From contig CM063260.1 in the NCBI GenBank assembly GCA_032158295.1, positions 2,180,001 to 2,244,000 of the forward strand: 64,000 nucleotides of DNA, read 5' to 3'. This document shows positions 22,758 to 35,584 of this stretch, piece by piece. The notes below the pieces were generated by a model, which searched no databases, was not told the DNA's origin, and saw only the letters and a list, made by a program, of their open reading frames with translations. Numbering within the stretch: position 1 is the stretch's first letter; each line of letters begins with the position of its first letter. The position numbers and the translations under genes were made by a program. The stretch comes from Pycnopodia helianthoides. Lineage: Eukaryota > Echinodermata > Asteroidea > Forcipulatida > Asteriidae.

Positions 22758-23689
22758 TATACCTGTTAAGAGACCATATCATCCGGACCTCTCTAATACC
22801 GTTTTTACTTCTTTTCACCCATCTTACTTCACTTTAAAAAAAATAAATGCATAGACTTGGTAAGTTGTTATTTTCAAATAAGATGGAACTCTTGGCTTTG
22901 TATTTGACCATACCATACGCGTGTATTTATTATAGCATAATAACGTATACAGTACGAAATTTGTAAATTCTTCCCTGATTAAATTAATTAGGCTGACGAA
23001 TAGCTGCACGGTGTGGATCGGACTGTGTTTATGTCGGGGTTTTTTTTAATTACACGTGAATTTGTGCTTGATGGATATGAAGACTGGATCCTTATGCCTC
23101 GCCATTGTTATAATTAATAAATAAACAGATCACTAGTCTACTTAAAACAATGTCACGTAAACTTAACAGTTGCAACGGCTGAAAAAGCGTATACGCTGAC
23201 CTTTGACCGCGTTTTGTTTTTTTCACATTTTTCCTTAATAATTACGTGACATTTTGATGATTTTTTTTTTACAACAACCATCGAAAAATTATTGTCTGTG
23301 ATTCAACGTCACTAAATTAGGTAAACAGTAAGCCGGTGTGTCCCTTTAAGGGCGTGAACTAAAACTGCTTTTGCAATTGGTTCCTCAAACATATACGTCA
23401 TAATTTGAATATGTATGACTTAAGTAATGAATAATAAACACTATAGGACTTTAGGCATCGCGAAATCACGAGGCTAACGATGTTACAACTCAAGTACAAG
23501 CAGTTGAAGAAGTTTTTCATGTCAATCACCCTTTTTTTAAACCTAAAAGTCTCCAATGATGAGTGATTATTAAACAGCAATTTAAAAGAAAAAAAATTAA
23601 CTTTTGAGCTTGTGAACCATTTGCAGCATTGAAATCAAACTTGGCTTGCGAGAAAAACCGCGAGTTTTTGCCGTGAGAGAAAATCCAAG
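22758..23689. other. AT-rich stretch with a repeat shared with 31.4-31.6 kb
   Basis: No gene is recognised. Segment A (gaactcttggctttgtattt, 22887) and segment B (tacagtacgaaatttgtaaa, 22949) both recur near 31.4-31.6 kb in the opposite order, in the same orientation. Confidence 0.5.
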
Positions 23690-23813
23690 ATGGAAGCCAC
23701 CACGAGTGTCCCGTCTGTCACGCACAACAGTCCTGATTTTTCCTCATTTCTGCAACTATCTGGCTGGAATCATCTTGAATTGCGTGATTTTATTTCACAA
23801 AACACCATCCCAG
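23690..23813 (+). CDS. Candidate first coding exon of the transposon-like gene
   Basis: An ATG in a good context (ccaagATGG) opens 41 codons beginning MEATTSVPSVTHNSPDFSSF and stops at a GTTGGT donor in phase 1. The acceptor at 27188/27189 (ttaaatttaaag, then ATCACTGG) is in the compatible phase and would continue as ...IPGDHWLETS. This is inference from phase and composition only; no homologue is recognised for this exon. Confidence 0.4.
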
Positions 23814-26800
23814 GTTGGTATATTTTATTAGTTGGTTATTTTTACAACTTTTAAAGGGTCATTTTAATATTAAACTGTCGTACTTTATTTATTTTTTTTT
23901 TTTAGGTGTTCGGACAAAAGTCCGAAGACCTCTTGTTTTGTTTTTTTTACTTTTAGTTTTATTTATGCAAGAATTTTCAAGCAAACCAAATGATTCAAAA
24001 CCCATCAACATAGATTGGCACCAAAAGCATGTTTATTATGCATTACAAGGAAGGGTTGAGATTTAATTATCATAGTCACTCATTAACAAATACAAAAGGA
24101 CAGCTTGGGCTAGAGTGAAAATGGAATAGACTAAAATTTTGAATTACCTGATATTTATGAATTACTTTTTCCTCATCAGTCAGTGCGCAGGGGTCCGAAA
24201 AGTGCTTCCTTTCATTTGCTGTGTATGCATGACCGTTGCGTTACTGCATAATTAATGATAATGAGCTCGGAGGACAAGTTTTCAAAAATTCATTTCGGGA
24301 AAATTAAACATTGTAACCCCCAAAAACCATCACATAATGGAGCAATTATGTTCATTGTACCTAGAAAAATTATGACACGATTTTTTGTGTTCAAAATAAA
24401 GAAATATGAGACCAAAAACATTAGCCTCTGTGTGCAGAAATAATGGTCTCCGAAAAAGCCATTTTTTTTTTATAGTTAACGAAATTGTGCAGAATAATTT
24501 TCCTTACTGAGTGTTAGATACTCTATTCATCTAGTCTTTTGCTATATTCGTTCTTTCTATAGCAACTCGAAACAGTCAAGTTCACTTACAGAATCCGTCT
24601 CCGTCAGCGCAACCGTTCAGAATCGAAATGTCCGCCATGACTCCCTTGCAAAATAAGAGCCTGAACGTGATTGGTCAGAATGTGCACCAACCTAACTCTA
24701 CTATCGTGTCTATGTAACCAATCAGCTGTTGCATAAGAAAACGCTAGGCAAAGAGGTCCTGTCTGACTCCCTACCTACTAGTACGTTAACTGAAAGCGAT
24801 GTTTGGTAAACATTGAGGTACCCGACTATTTAGGGAGAAGACTTAAATTTCGTCATGGTTTCGTTGTTTTTATTGGGAGACAAACTAGTACTCCAGTCAT
24901 TTAAGGGGGAAACCAACATTTGTTAATCAAACTTTTCAATTTTGCTCCCTAGCGTTTGGCTTTTCAAATGTAGGGCCTATGTTTTGTGCATTTGTCATGT
25001 AGCCTAAGCTAAACCCATGTAGTAAAAAAAATTAAATATTTTTTTTTCAGCATTATTCCAATCATTCGATGCTTAAAAAATCTCCATGGTTTATACTTTT
25101 ATTTCAGATGCACTAAATGTTCTTTTAAGGCACCACAGTCACGAGCCCAATCCCACATATGTATTTATTTTATATATTTTTTGCACCTCTTGTGAGGGGG
25201 CCATTAATTAATTTAATAATTATTTACCACCACAATAAAAAAAACACTTTCACATGTTTTTTCTGTTTTATGGAAACGTTTATTTATTATGTTTTCTTCT
25301 CAGCTGCATGAATGTTCACACAGCACTTTCATGTACAAACACATATAAAATATAAAAATTATAAAACTATAAATGATTCACACACAAAGTATTGATGAAG
25401 TACAATTAAAAGTAATTACAGAGACACCCAGGTAATTGGGAGACCTGTTAATCACCAAAGTTGAATTAATCTCCACTTAATACTTATTTCCCTGCTTATC
25501 AAAGTAGTACCACAACCCATTTGTAGTACCACTTTTAGCACACTTTGGCACATTGAGTATTGCTTAAAATAAGTAAATAATAAATAATAATGGAAACCCT
25601 GTAAAGCTGAACTTTATTATACAGAACTGGTAAGGATCAAAACAATTTTGTTTTATTTCAGTTTTGATAATGAAGTGACATATTTCCCTCTGAAATGAAG
25701 TCATGTTCGATGAAACTGTATCTGAAAACCTGAAGACGCAATAGCTAATTTTGGTCGTTACAACTAAAATTAAGGACAAGTGTTTACAGGCTGAAAATTG
25801 TGCATGTTTTTTCACTATTAAGCCCAAGTTGTCACAGGTTTGTTATTTCATGTGCCTGTATATGGTTGATCACACAAAACATGAACACTGTCTGCTACTA
25901 TTTTGTCAGCTCTACCAATCCCGTAAATACCTTTAACACAAAAATCAGGCAAGTACATACGTACATTGCTACAATATAAATTAAAAAATGACCTTAATGT
26001 TCATTTGGTTTTTGTCTATATGTAATGTTGTTAATAGGCAACATTATTAAGAAAGAAACAATAAAGTCACATTTGAAAGTTTGAATACAGTGTCTACTTG
26101 CTGAGAAAACGGCAACAACAAAAAAAGAAAAAAAACTGTCACCATATTTTCACAAGAACGTACAATAAGACGTAGAATCCATCCACGCTTAACGGTACCC
26201 AAGACATCTCTCTCACTCAGCAGCGAAACGATTCAAGCATGAATCTTTTTTTGTTCACATTTAAATATTTTGGGATGAAAAATTATCCAAACCGTATTAT
26301 TTTGAAGAAAAAAAATTTTCTCAAAATAGTTTATCAACAGCTGCAGTGTCTCCTATCAAGTACAATAATTAAAGGAAACATTCTTCCACTGTTTGCAAGA
26401 AATATGGATTACTGGAAATCAATCCCCGACTAAAAAAGGGCTTAATTTAATGACGTAATTCATCAACAAACCAAGGCAAAACAGGTACAAAAAGTAGCCA
26501 CATGAAATTATGTTTACAACGAGGGTATATATTGGCAATGTTGTTGTGACGTCACGCAAGAATAAGTGCCCCAAACAATTTTTGATTTTTTCAGAAATTT
26601 TGAGGCCGAAAAAAAACCGACAACGGTTTAATGTTCAAAAGTGGATGGGGCATCAAAAGAAAGAACCACTCTTCGCTTAACGTAAAATCGACCCCATTTG
26701 TCTCCATCCTGCTCGAAACAGTCAAGTTCACCAAATATATGAGGCTGTTCAACGAAAAGTGTGAAAACTTAACTACACTTCAAGTGAAAAAATAAATGGT

Positions 26801-26876
26801 TTTGAGGGGTTAAATCGGGGGGGGGGGGGGGGAAAGGGTTCTAAAACTACGGAAAAATTGTCAGGAATCTACTTAC
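23814..26876. other. AT-rich non-coding stretch
   Basis: Mostly low-complexity AT-rich sequence. A hairpin of the ggtgttcg...cgaagacc type, followed by tcttgttttg, lies at 23906-23940 and resembles the end of the 46.57-kb element. The motif ctcgaaacagtcaagttcac occurs at 24565 and again at 26713. A poly-G tract is at 26818-26832. No gene is supported. Confidence 0.5.
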
Positions 26877-27062
26877 CACTCCATGTTGGCCACTGATGCC
26901 TAAGGGTTTCCCATCGATTTCAAAGGGGTCGTGTCGGAACGCTCGCACTTTCACGCGAAATCTCGAAGGCCCGAGAACACGTTTACGCTGCAAATGAAAT
27001 CGGGCTTTTGACCTCATTATCGAGCACGCTGCGCACGGACTGTCATGCCCCGTTTTTGGCTT
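26877..27062 (-). CDS. Candidate minus-strand internal exon, unknown
   Basis: On the minus strand, ATTTTGCAG is followed by 62 open codons (KPKTGHDSPCAACSIMRSKA and on, rich in Lys/Arg, with one CxxC) up to GTG|GTAAGT. Both junctions are phase 0. It lies inside the proposed 23.8-27.2 kb intron, in antisense. No partner exons were found, so this may be a stray exon or chance. Confidence 0.3.
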
Positions 27063-27188
27063 CTGCAAAATTTATTATTATCAATTCACTCCAATTCAAC
27101 TTTTTTTTATTTATGACATCTGAAGAGGAGTTAATCTTTGATCATATAATAATAATTTATTTGTTATTCATTTATCTTAAATTTAAAG

Positions 27189-30100
27189 ATCACTGGCTTG
27201 AGACATCTTCTGCAAGTATTGCCCTGATGGAATGTATTCGGGAAGAAATAGACCACCAGGAACTAAGTTATCGGCATACATTTTCCAGAGTTTTTGCCTC
27301 ACTTGGCATAGAAGCCCCGATCAACCTTTCAACATTTCTGAGAAGCATCAGACGAAAGGTAAACCTAGCCAAAACTACCAAAGATATGACGTTACTGCTG
27401 ATGGGAGTAAGTGCACTGGGATGAAATAGAACACAAATTGTCGGGCCTAAGTGTGAATCCTGTGGCATAACAGAAGATTGGCTGATTAAAAGCACAGATT
27501 GCCTTTCAAATGTAAAAGTCACCAATAGAATGGTAGTTGAAATATTCAGATGGTTGAACATTACTGGAAAGCTGATTCAAAAGAACTTGCCCTCAACTTG
27601 GAAGCGCTTGTTTCCCAACCTTGTCAATATGCCCAAGACCCATCCTCTTATGTTATTCTTATGGACAACACAAACAAGAAGGACCAATACCTAATGAAGT
27701 TGAAAGCTAAGCAGACCGAGTATCTTACTTGGCAAGAAAGTGAATTTGCTTATCCTGTAAACTGGGATAGGCCTAACAATGAAAATAATCAAACTGGGAG
27801 TGGTGAAGACAAGGATCTGTCGATAATGGTTGAATCTTTGACTGAAATAATGATGTCTACCATGGATTTATTAGAAGTTGAGATCAATAATAATGAAGAG
27901 CTGAATGACAAAAACTTGAAAGTCAGTGCCAGAACGAGCTACAACAATCACAAATTCAGGATCTACAAAAACAGGTGGACAACATCCTGGCTACAACTGA
28001 AAAAAGAAGTATCCGCTTGGACAACATCCAACGTCAACAAGAAACTAAATCGTAGAAATGAGTTGATACATACAGAAGGGAGACTGCAGGAAGAGATTGA
28101 AAACAACAAGAAACTGGTATTGGAGGTGCAACATTGTGAGGAAACAATAAAACATCTCAGTGCACAAAGGAAAAGCAAACATGAAATGTAGTTATTTTGA
28201 AGAAAACAGAACAGTGTCCGGTGAGAATAGAAAGATGAGTAATATCACAAAACAGTTGACAAATGAAAGAAAGCGAAACACAGAGCTGCAACATGAGAAC
28301 GACAATCTTCAGGATCAACTAAATAACCTAATGGGTGGAAAAAATGTAAAAACATTTGAAAATGGTAAATATTCTGATGACATTAGAATGGTGTGCTATG
28401 AACTACTTGCTAAAGGTGTTGGATCTTGCCATGTCTCCAATATTATTTACCTCGTTTTAGAAAAACTGGGAGGTCTGTCAACCAGTCGTCTGCCCAAACC
28501 TACTTTGATAAAATATATGGCAGTAGAGCAGGGCCTCTTGGCAAAAGCTGCAGCTAGAGATGCTATGATGAGCAGTTCCATTCCTGTTACACTCCAGCTA
28601 GATGGCACATCAAAAAAGCACAAACACTACGTTAACATGTTGGCCTCAACGGAACAGAGAACAGTTGCTCTTTCACTTCATGAAGTCTTGACTGAAAGTT
28701 CTGATACACTTCTTGCTGATGCAGAGCAATCGTTCCAGGACCTTTCAACCATATCTATCACTTCAGAAGAGGATGAAAATATTCACTTATTATTGCTAAG
28801 TAGAATAAAAAACACCATGACCGATCGTTGTATTGTGAATAAGGCATTCAAAACAAAGTTTCAAGAATGGAGGGCCAAATATCTTCCAACAGTCTACAAA
28901 GACTGGGAATTGTCAGTGAAGAAGTGAAAATTGAATTAGCTACCATCAATGACTTGTATTGCGGGAAACATCTCGTTTTAAATCTACAAGAGTATGCACT
29001 TAATGCCCTAGAACAGTGGGAGAAAGTAGAGGAATCTTCAAAGATTGGTCGGGAAAAGCACACAATATGGAGTCGCAAGGGTTCAGCAACTGTGCAGGCA
29101 GTCAGATGCTTTTGTAAATGTTTTGGACCAGGAGCGGATGAAATGTCGGGCCATCCAATGGAATTTAATGCAGTTTTAACAGATTGTCATACAACGAATC
29201 ACCTCCAAGATTTTCGAGGCAACAGGTTTAACATTCCTTTCCAGAATTCATCGGCAGTTTATTACCACACATGTAGTGGTCATTTTGATCACCTGTACAC
29301 AACCATGGAGAAACGTAACCAACTTATTAACTGCATCAAGTGGGATCTCGAAGACGACGTCATAAAAAGTGGAATTCGTGATATGGGAATTTTGGGAAAA
29401 AACATCTCCACGCCCATCATAAATCTGTTTGAAAGTAATCTGATAGTAATGGACACAGATGTGTACTATTCAAGGCTGGTTGACAAGATCGCTGAATGGA
29501 TTGATGATCCTACACAACTTATGGATGGATCAGCTCTTCTTTTTGAGAAATTCCCTCCTGTCAAGGATGCCGTTTATGATGTCCTTTATCTTCCAGTCAC
29601 AGCACGTGTTGAACAGCTAACAGAAACTGCATTATGTATACTTCTTAGTAACATGAATGTCTGCTGCAAAAGACAGCTAAATGACCGCCTGCCTGGGGGC
29701 AAGTTCTATCAGGTTGGACAGAAATTAAGAGACGACACAAAAACATGTCCCAAAGATAACCTTGCTACAGAGAGATTATTTGCAGTGTTGGACCGTAAAG
29801 TAAGGATCATGCCCAATGCATCTACGCTGTTTATTGAAGGAGTCACCCTGTATGAGCAAAATAGGACAGCCAATTTTTTAGAGAGCATGTCAGAAGGTGA
29901 GAAAGCAAGAACAATAACCAATGCCAGGTCAAAAAGATCACAAGTCTTGCAAAAATTCCAAGAGCAGGCAAGGCAGAGAAGTATGTTGAGATCTGAGGCA
30001 TTGCGACAGAAGGAAGAAAACCAGAAGACAAAATTAGCAAAAAAGACAAAAGAAAAGGATGATGTAATTGCCAAAGTTGTTGCTGATGGTGGAATTTGTA

Positions 30101-30681
30101 GGACAGAAAGTGACATTAAGCAGCTCTTGGACAAACATAATAACAGTAAACGAGAATCTCAAGAAGTACTTAAAAACCAGATTCGATATGTTAAGGCAGT
30201 ACACAAGAGGGATGGAATCAACCTTAAACTCTTCAACTTTTTATCTGGGGGAAAAGAACTAACAAATGAAGATCTGCATAGAAATTTAATTTCACTTGTT
30301 ACTTTCTTGTATCAAGATCCTCAACCATCAACAAGTGCTGCTACTTTGACAGAATCACCCAGGAAGTCTGAGGAGCAAAAGGTTGCAGAAAGAATGGCAT
30401 TAAAACAAAAGTTTCTCTGTAAGAATTCATCACCCTCAAAAAAGCAACGGATTGTTGGCCCATTCCCTGGTGATAAATTAGTAGGACAAAGAATTCTTAA
30501 GAAAAGGCACCACACATATAAAGGTACCATTCTAAGACATGCATTGCCTGATGCCCTGGATAGCGATGATGACACAAGCGAAATCAAGTTTGTAGTACAG
30601 TATGATCCTCCACATGACAAAGTGACCTACTGTTATTCACTTGAGGAAGATTGGTTTGATGGAAGTCTTCAGTTGCTCTAA
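27189..30681 (+). CDS. Transposon-like multidomain gene, frame-broken
   Basis: A nearly intronless coding stretch is spread over several frames: to a TGA at 27422-27424 and onward in the same frame (zinc-knuckle-like CESCGITEDW), then 27550-28191, 28160-28927 and 28867-30681 (TAA). The middle is a coiled-coil-prone Lys/Glu/Asn-rich region. The next part has LDGTSKKHKHYVNML, a plausible first acidic residue of an RNase H-like fold. The C-terminal 604 residues include NLATERLFAVLDRKVRIMPN, reminiscent of the hAT C-terminal region, then a Lys/Arg/Glu coiled coil and a small terminal domain (GDKLVGQRILKKR onward). The layout resembles an orphan protein family found in many copies in marine invertebrates; that resemblance is from memory and the transposase role is inference. 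At least three one-base shifts and one stop break it. Confidence 0.6.
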
Positions 30682-32281
30682 AACTCTGTAAAAGAAAATG
30701 GCAGGTAAATAGATTTCTTAATGTGCATCTTTTATGTGCATCTTGAACATAAATCTTGAACATAAATCTTTAATTGAAAAGTTGTTTTATTGCATTGAAG
30801 CCAATCAATATGCTGCACATTCCGGAGAATCATTGTCTTACATATCTTGTTTAACAGGCATCTTTAAGATGCATATCTTTAATGTGCATCTTTACTTAAA
30901 AAAATTATTGAAATGCATTTAAGCTATTTGGTTCAAATTCCGGCAGAAATCCAAACAGATCCTATAAAATTTGATTTAATTGTGTGATTCAACTTTTTAG
31001 TTGTTTTAATTAGCATCATTCTCATTAAATATTCATAATTTAATTAAATGTTCATATTTAATTAATGAATCTTTGATTAAAATATCCTTTATATACTTAC
31101 CAACTATAAACCTGATTGTAGATAACATTTATCAATGCCAACATGAGAAAAACACACCTTTTAAGAAAGATAATTAAATATGCGCATATTAAATAAGGTT
31201 CATACAGAAGATTGCTGTAAAATAAAAATCTGCCATTTGTCCCATACCTACAATACACGTTTTTTTTCAGAAAAACAAATAAATTTTAATGTTTAAAAAA
31301 ATCATAACTCCGCAATTGTAAGTCCGATTGGATTGAAAAAAAAAATTTAAATGTTATGTTTCAGACAAAGAATACACTTGCAAAAAATGATTGTATTTGA
31401 AGCATGTTCTATTTTTGGTGTGGCCTGCCTAAATAGCATATACAGTACGAAATATGTAAATTCTTCTCTTGATTAAATTAATTGGGCTGAGCTAATTAGC
31501 CAATGTAACATGTCGGGGCGCTAATCTGATATAGCCAGGGTGTAAGGAACAGACTTATGAAATAAAAAATGATAATTTGTTCCAATTAAGATGAAACTCT
31601 TGGCTTTGTATTTGCCCTTTCCTTAAGCGTGTCGCTGTTGCTGTTCGGCAAGTGACGGTCTTTGACATAGTTCTAAATTCGGTAAATTTTGGTGTTGGGT
31701 CCGAATTTGGTGCTCACTTCAATCTGGTAACAACCAGCCTCGCCACCATGGGCAGCACGCCGTATCAATACCTCTCGTCACTAACCCCTGGTAGGGATGT
31801 AGTGAAAAACAAAGCTGATTGGCTCCAAAACGTGACTACTTTGCGTGCACGCTTGTTAAAAATTCTGAGCGCTTGTATGGGGCTTGTAGGACACTTAGTA
31901 CGTGCGTGGAGGAGAACTTCCTTCATGGTACGCGCGTGTGAAAATGCAAGTATTTCAACGCGATTCCATTTCAAATGAATCATGTTTTTACACTGTTGCT
32001 CTAAACTGCATAGAGTTAGACATATCACAAAATCAAAGACGAATGAGAGGGGACCAGTTGCTCTTTGACTTTAGGCCTATTTGCGGGTTACCATACTTGA
32101 GCGTGCGCGTAGAGTGGATCGACCACAAGCCTAATTAAATGTGCATTATATGAGCACATTTTAATGAACCAATTCCAGGGGTTATGAGCGAGCAAGGCAT
32201 GCTGGACAAAATGGCGCGGCGAGATCGATCACACCTGGGAACGAGGTTGGGTAACAACATCAATCGTAAAATTTCACCATA
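30682..32281. other. AT-rich non-coding stretch
   Basis: No gene is seen. Short stretches aagatgcatatctttaatgtgcatctt (about 30865) and similar sequences repeat near 30720-30900. Segments B (31441) and A (31594) repeat those at 22.9 kb. Homology to the flank of DIS3L2 copy 1 starts near 32258 (aacaacatcaat, gtaaaatttcaccat). Confidence 0.5.
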
Positions 32282-32910
32282 GACTGTGCAAGTCTCGCGC
32301 ATACCGAAACGAGAAAACACACTAAACGAAGAACATTCTTTTTCTGAAATCAAATGTTTGTTTTAAATTATATCTATGAGGAAATGTGAAAAACTCATTA
32401 CAATTTTTATAAAATTTATTTGAACTATTATATTGAACACACAAATAATTTGTTAATTATTATTGAAACAAAAAAAAAACTCTGGGACAAGGATGTTTAC
32501 TTGATCTTGCCGTTTTAGAAACTCCTTTTGCAAATCTACGCCCGAATAATTTGACACTACTAAAAGCTTGTTTATACGCGTTAAATTAACGCGTAACGCA
32601 GTCTAAAGAGGACGCAAGACGCTTCAACGACCAATGAAAGGGCTTTTTACCCCGCGCAACCAAAACAAGCATTTACATAAGTTCTTGATCCGAGGTGGGC
32701 ACAAATTTTTCATGTTTTGCAAGTTACTGGAAGCTGAGGTCAATTTTAATTCTCGGGTTTTCTTCGTTATACTTTTAAATTGATTTTACTTTCATATTGT
32801 TTATCACTTAGTATTACATTCCCAACAACATATTTAATTTCCATGGTCATAAACTAAGTTAAACCAAAATAATTAAAGAAACAAAATCTCACACACGTAA
32901 AACTCCAAAT

Positions 32911-33165
32911 TGTAGCGTTGACCGGGGTTGGCGAAGAACACAACTTACACAAGGGCAATTGGAGAACTCTGTCCGGTTTTTCTGGGGCTCAGGCGAGAGC
33001 TTTTTATTTCACGTCATACAAACAAAACTTTACATGACAGAAGGACGAGGGGACGCCTTTCTGGCAACGGGTTTCCCGACTGGCCAGCAGGGGGCAGCCC
33101 AGCGGTGGCTCCGCGGTGGAGTCGTGCTAGCGCCCCCTACTGGTCGATCGGGTACGGTCGCTACA
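32911..33165 (-). repeat. LTR (3' LTR in element orientation), 255 bp
   Basis: TGTAGCG...CGCTACA. It differs from its partner by scattered substitutions and small indels, mainly in the last 80 bases (for example agcccagcggtgg against ggaagcggtgg), so the element is not newly inserted. Confidence 0.85.
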
Positions 33166-33549
33166 CTGCCCCTATGCCCTAGCCCGAACATCTGATGTCA
33201 CACTTCGAGGCTCGTGTTTAACGCCAGAGACCGGCTTTGCGGTCTTGTAGATAGGGGGACCAGTTGGACAGGGGACCAGTAGCAGTGACCATCTCTTTGA
33301 CAAATAGACCGGTGCCTGTCCTTATCCGTGCGGATAAGGACAGCGTACCAGTCTACACTGCCCCCTCCCAGGACACTGCTTGTCCCAGAAGCAGGCAGCG
33401 AGCGCCGGCGCCATGCCAGCAAGGCAACCCCTTTACAACAACAAAATGGATGTAGAAACAACAGAACATCTTAACAAAGGGGGAAAACTGGGGGAGTTGG
33501 TCGTGATGGTGGCGGGGGTATTGGCAGGGGTCCTCGATGAATGTTGCCT

Positions 33550-34085
33550 CAATCTGGGTGCTGTTATCCGCAGGAGTGGCGGGTCGGGCGGCGCTCTCCG
33601 TCTGAGTGCTGTCGTCCGCAGGAGAGGCGGGTCGGGCGGCGCTCTCCATCTTGGTGCTGTCATCCGCAGGAGAGGTGGGTCGGGCAGTGCTGTCCGTCTT
33701 GATGCTGTCATCCGTAGGGGAGACGGGTCGGGCGGCGCTCTCCGTCTGGGTGCTGTCATCTGCAGGAGAGGCCGTTAGGGCAGTGCTCTCTGTCTTGGTC
33801 ATCCGTAGGGGAGACGGGTTGGGCGGCGCTCTCCTGGGTGCTGTCATCCGCAGGAGAGGCGGGTCGGGCAGTGCTCTCCGTCTTGGTGCTGTCATCCGTA
33901 GGGAGACGGGTCGGGCGGCGCTCTCCGTCTGGGTGCTGTCATCCGCAGGAGAGGCGGGTCGGGCAGTGCTCTCCGTCTTGGTGCTGTCATCCGTAGGGAG
34001 ACGGGTCGGGCGGCGCTCTCCGTCTGGGTGCTGTCATCCGCAGGAGAGGCGGGTCGGGCAGTGCTCTCCGTCTTGGTGCTGTCTG
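33550..34085. repeat. 48-bp minisatellite inside the LTR element
   Basis: About eleven units of the type ctgtcatccgcaggagaggc followed by gggtcgggcggcgctctccg alternate in two subtypes (gcaggagaggc and gtaggggagac). Since 48 is a multiple of three, several frames on both strands stay open, interrupted only by small indels near 33790 and 33830. Confidence 0.9.
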
Positions 34086-34806
34086 GAGGTGGTGTGTGGT
34101 CGCTCCCGGCTCTTAACCAGCTTCGATCTAGTGGAGAAGGGCGTCTCGGTAGGTGTGTTGGGGAGGGAGACGGAGATCGTTCCGGGCTGTCAAAATACTC
34201 TTTTCCAGACGGCTTATCTTCTTTGAGGAGATGGTGTCGGAGGCCACTCCAAGCGGAGTTGGTCCTCTTCGTCCGGTTCGACCCCAAGGGAGAGGAGATC
34301 GCTCAGTTCCGGCGGAGGTGGTGTTGTGGGCTCTGGTGCATCGCTTCCGGCCTTCAGCCGGTGTTGTCGGTTAGTTGAAGGTCGCCTCCGAAGGTGTGGT
34401 GGGGAGGGATACGGAGATCATTCCGGGCTGTCAAAATACCCCTTTCCAGACGGCTTATCTCGCGCTGGGTTGGATGGAATGGTTGGAGGGCGTTCCGAGT
34501 GGTCGCGAACCTCCCCCCACTCCATCAGCTCTTCGTCCAGCGCCGAGTCACTGATGGCGTATGCGTTTAGTACATCTCCTGTTACTCAAACTCCGGGAAG
34601 GCTCAAGTGGATCCGTGAATCTGGCAAGCATAAGTCTGTGTGGTGGGGCTGCTCCCAATGAAGAATGTCTCAAGCGTTGCCCCAGTCCGCAAGCCGCCGT
34701 CGGACCGCCGGTGGCATGTGGTGGCTGAGGAGCGGCTCGTCAGCATCGGCACGCCGACTTGATACCGACAGCAGTCCGCTGGTGGTAGCCAAGTGGCACA
34801 CAATCA

Positions 34807-35584
34807 GTGGCCTGTCGCTCAAAAACCGACAGTGGACCGACATCGGTAACCAGTGGCAAACCACAAGAGGCATGCCGCTCAAAAACTGACAGCGGACCGA
34901 TATCGGTAACCAGTGGCAAACCACCAGAGGCATGCCGCTCAAGAACCGACAGCGGAAACCAGCGACAAACCACCAGAGGCTTGCCGCTCAAGAACCGACA
35001 ACGGACCGATATCGGTAACTAGTTGCAAACCACCAGAGGCTTGCCTCTCAAAAAACCGACAGTGGAACATCGGTAACCAGTGGCAAACCACCAGAGGCTT
35101 GCCTCTCAAGAACCGACAGCGGACGAACATCGGTAACCAGTTGCAAACCACCAGAACCGGCTCAAGAACCGTCAGCGGACCGACATCGGTAACCAGCGAC
35201 ATACCACCAGAGGCTTGCCGCTCAAGAACCGACAGTGGGCCGACCTCGGTAACCAGTGGCAAACCACCAGAGGCTTGCTTCTAAAGAACCGACAGTGGAC
35301 CGACATCGGTAACCAGTGGCAAACCACCAGAGGCTTGCCTCTCAAGAACCGTCAGCGGACCGACATCGGTAACCAGCGACATACCACCAAGGCTTGCCGC
35401 TCAAGAACCGACAGTGGGCGACCTCGGTAACCAGTGGCAAACCACCAGAGGCTTGCTTCTAAAGAACCGACAGTGGACCGACATCGGTAACCAGTGGCAA
35501 ACCACCAGAGGCTTGCCTCTCAAGAACCGACAGTGGACCGACATCGGTAACCAGTGGCAAACCACCAAAGGCTTGCCTCTCACA
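34807..35584. repeat. 60-bp minisatellite inside the LTR element
   Basis: About thirteen units contain aaccgacagtggaccgacat, cggtaaccagtggcaaacca and ccagaggcttgcc, with some units shortened by 10-20 bp. The array ends at a short hairpin, ctagcccgtgagg-gctcacgggctag (35588-35614). Confidence 0.9.

Noticed and set aside
28160..28927. Programmed ribosomal frameshifting between overlapping frames of the transposon-like gene
   Set aside because: No slippery heptamer was spotted in the overlaps, the shifts go in both directions, and an in-frame stop also occurs at 27422. Decay or base-calling error is simpler.
34807..35584. CRISPR-like array of repeats
   Set aside because: The 60-bp units are contiguous with no unique spacers, there are no cas genes, and the genome is eukaryotic.
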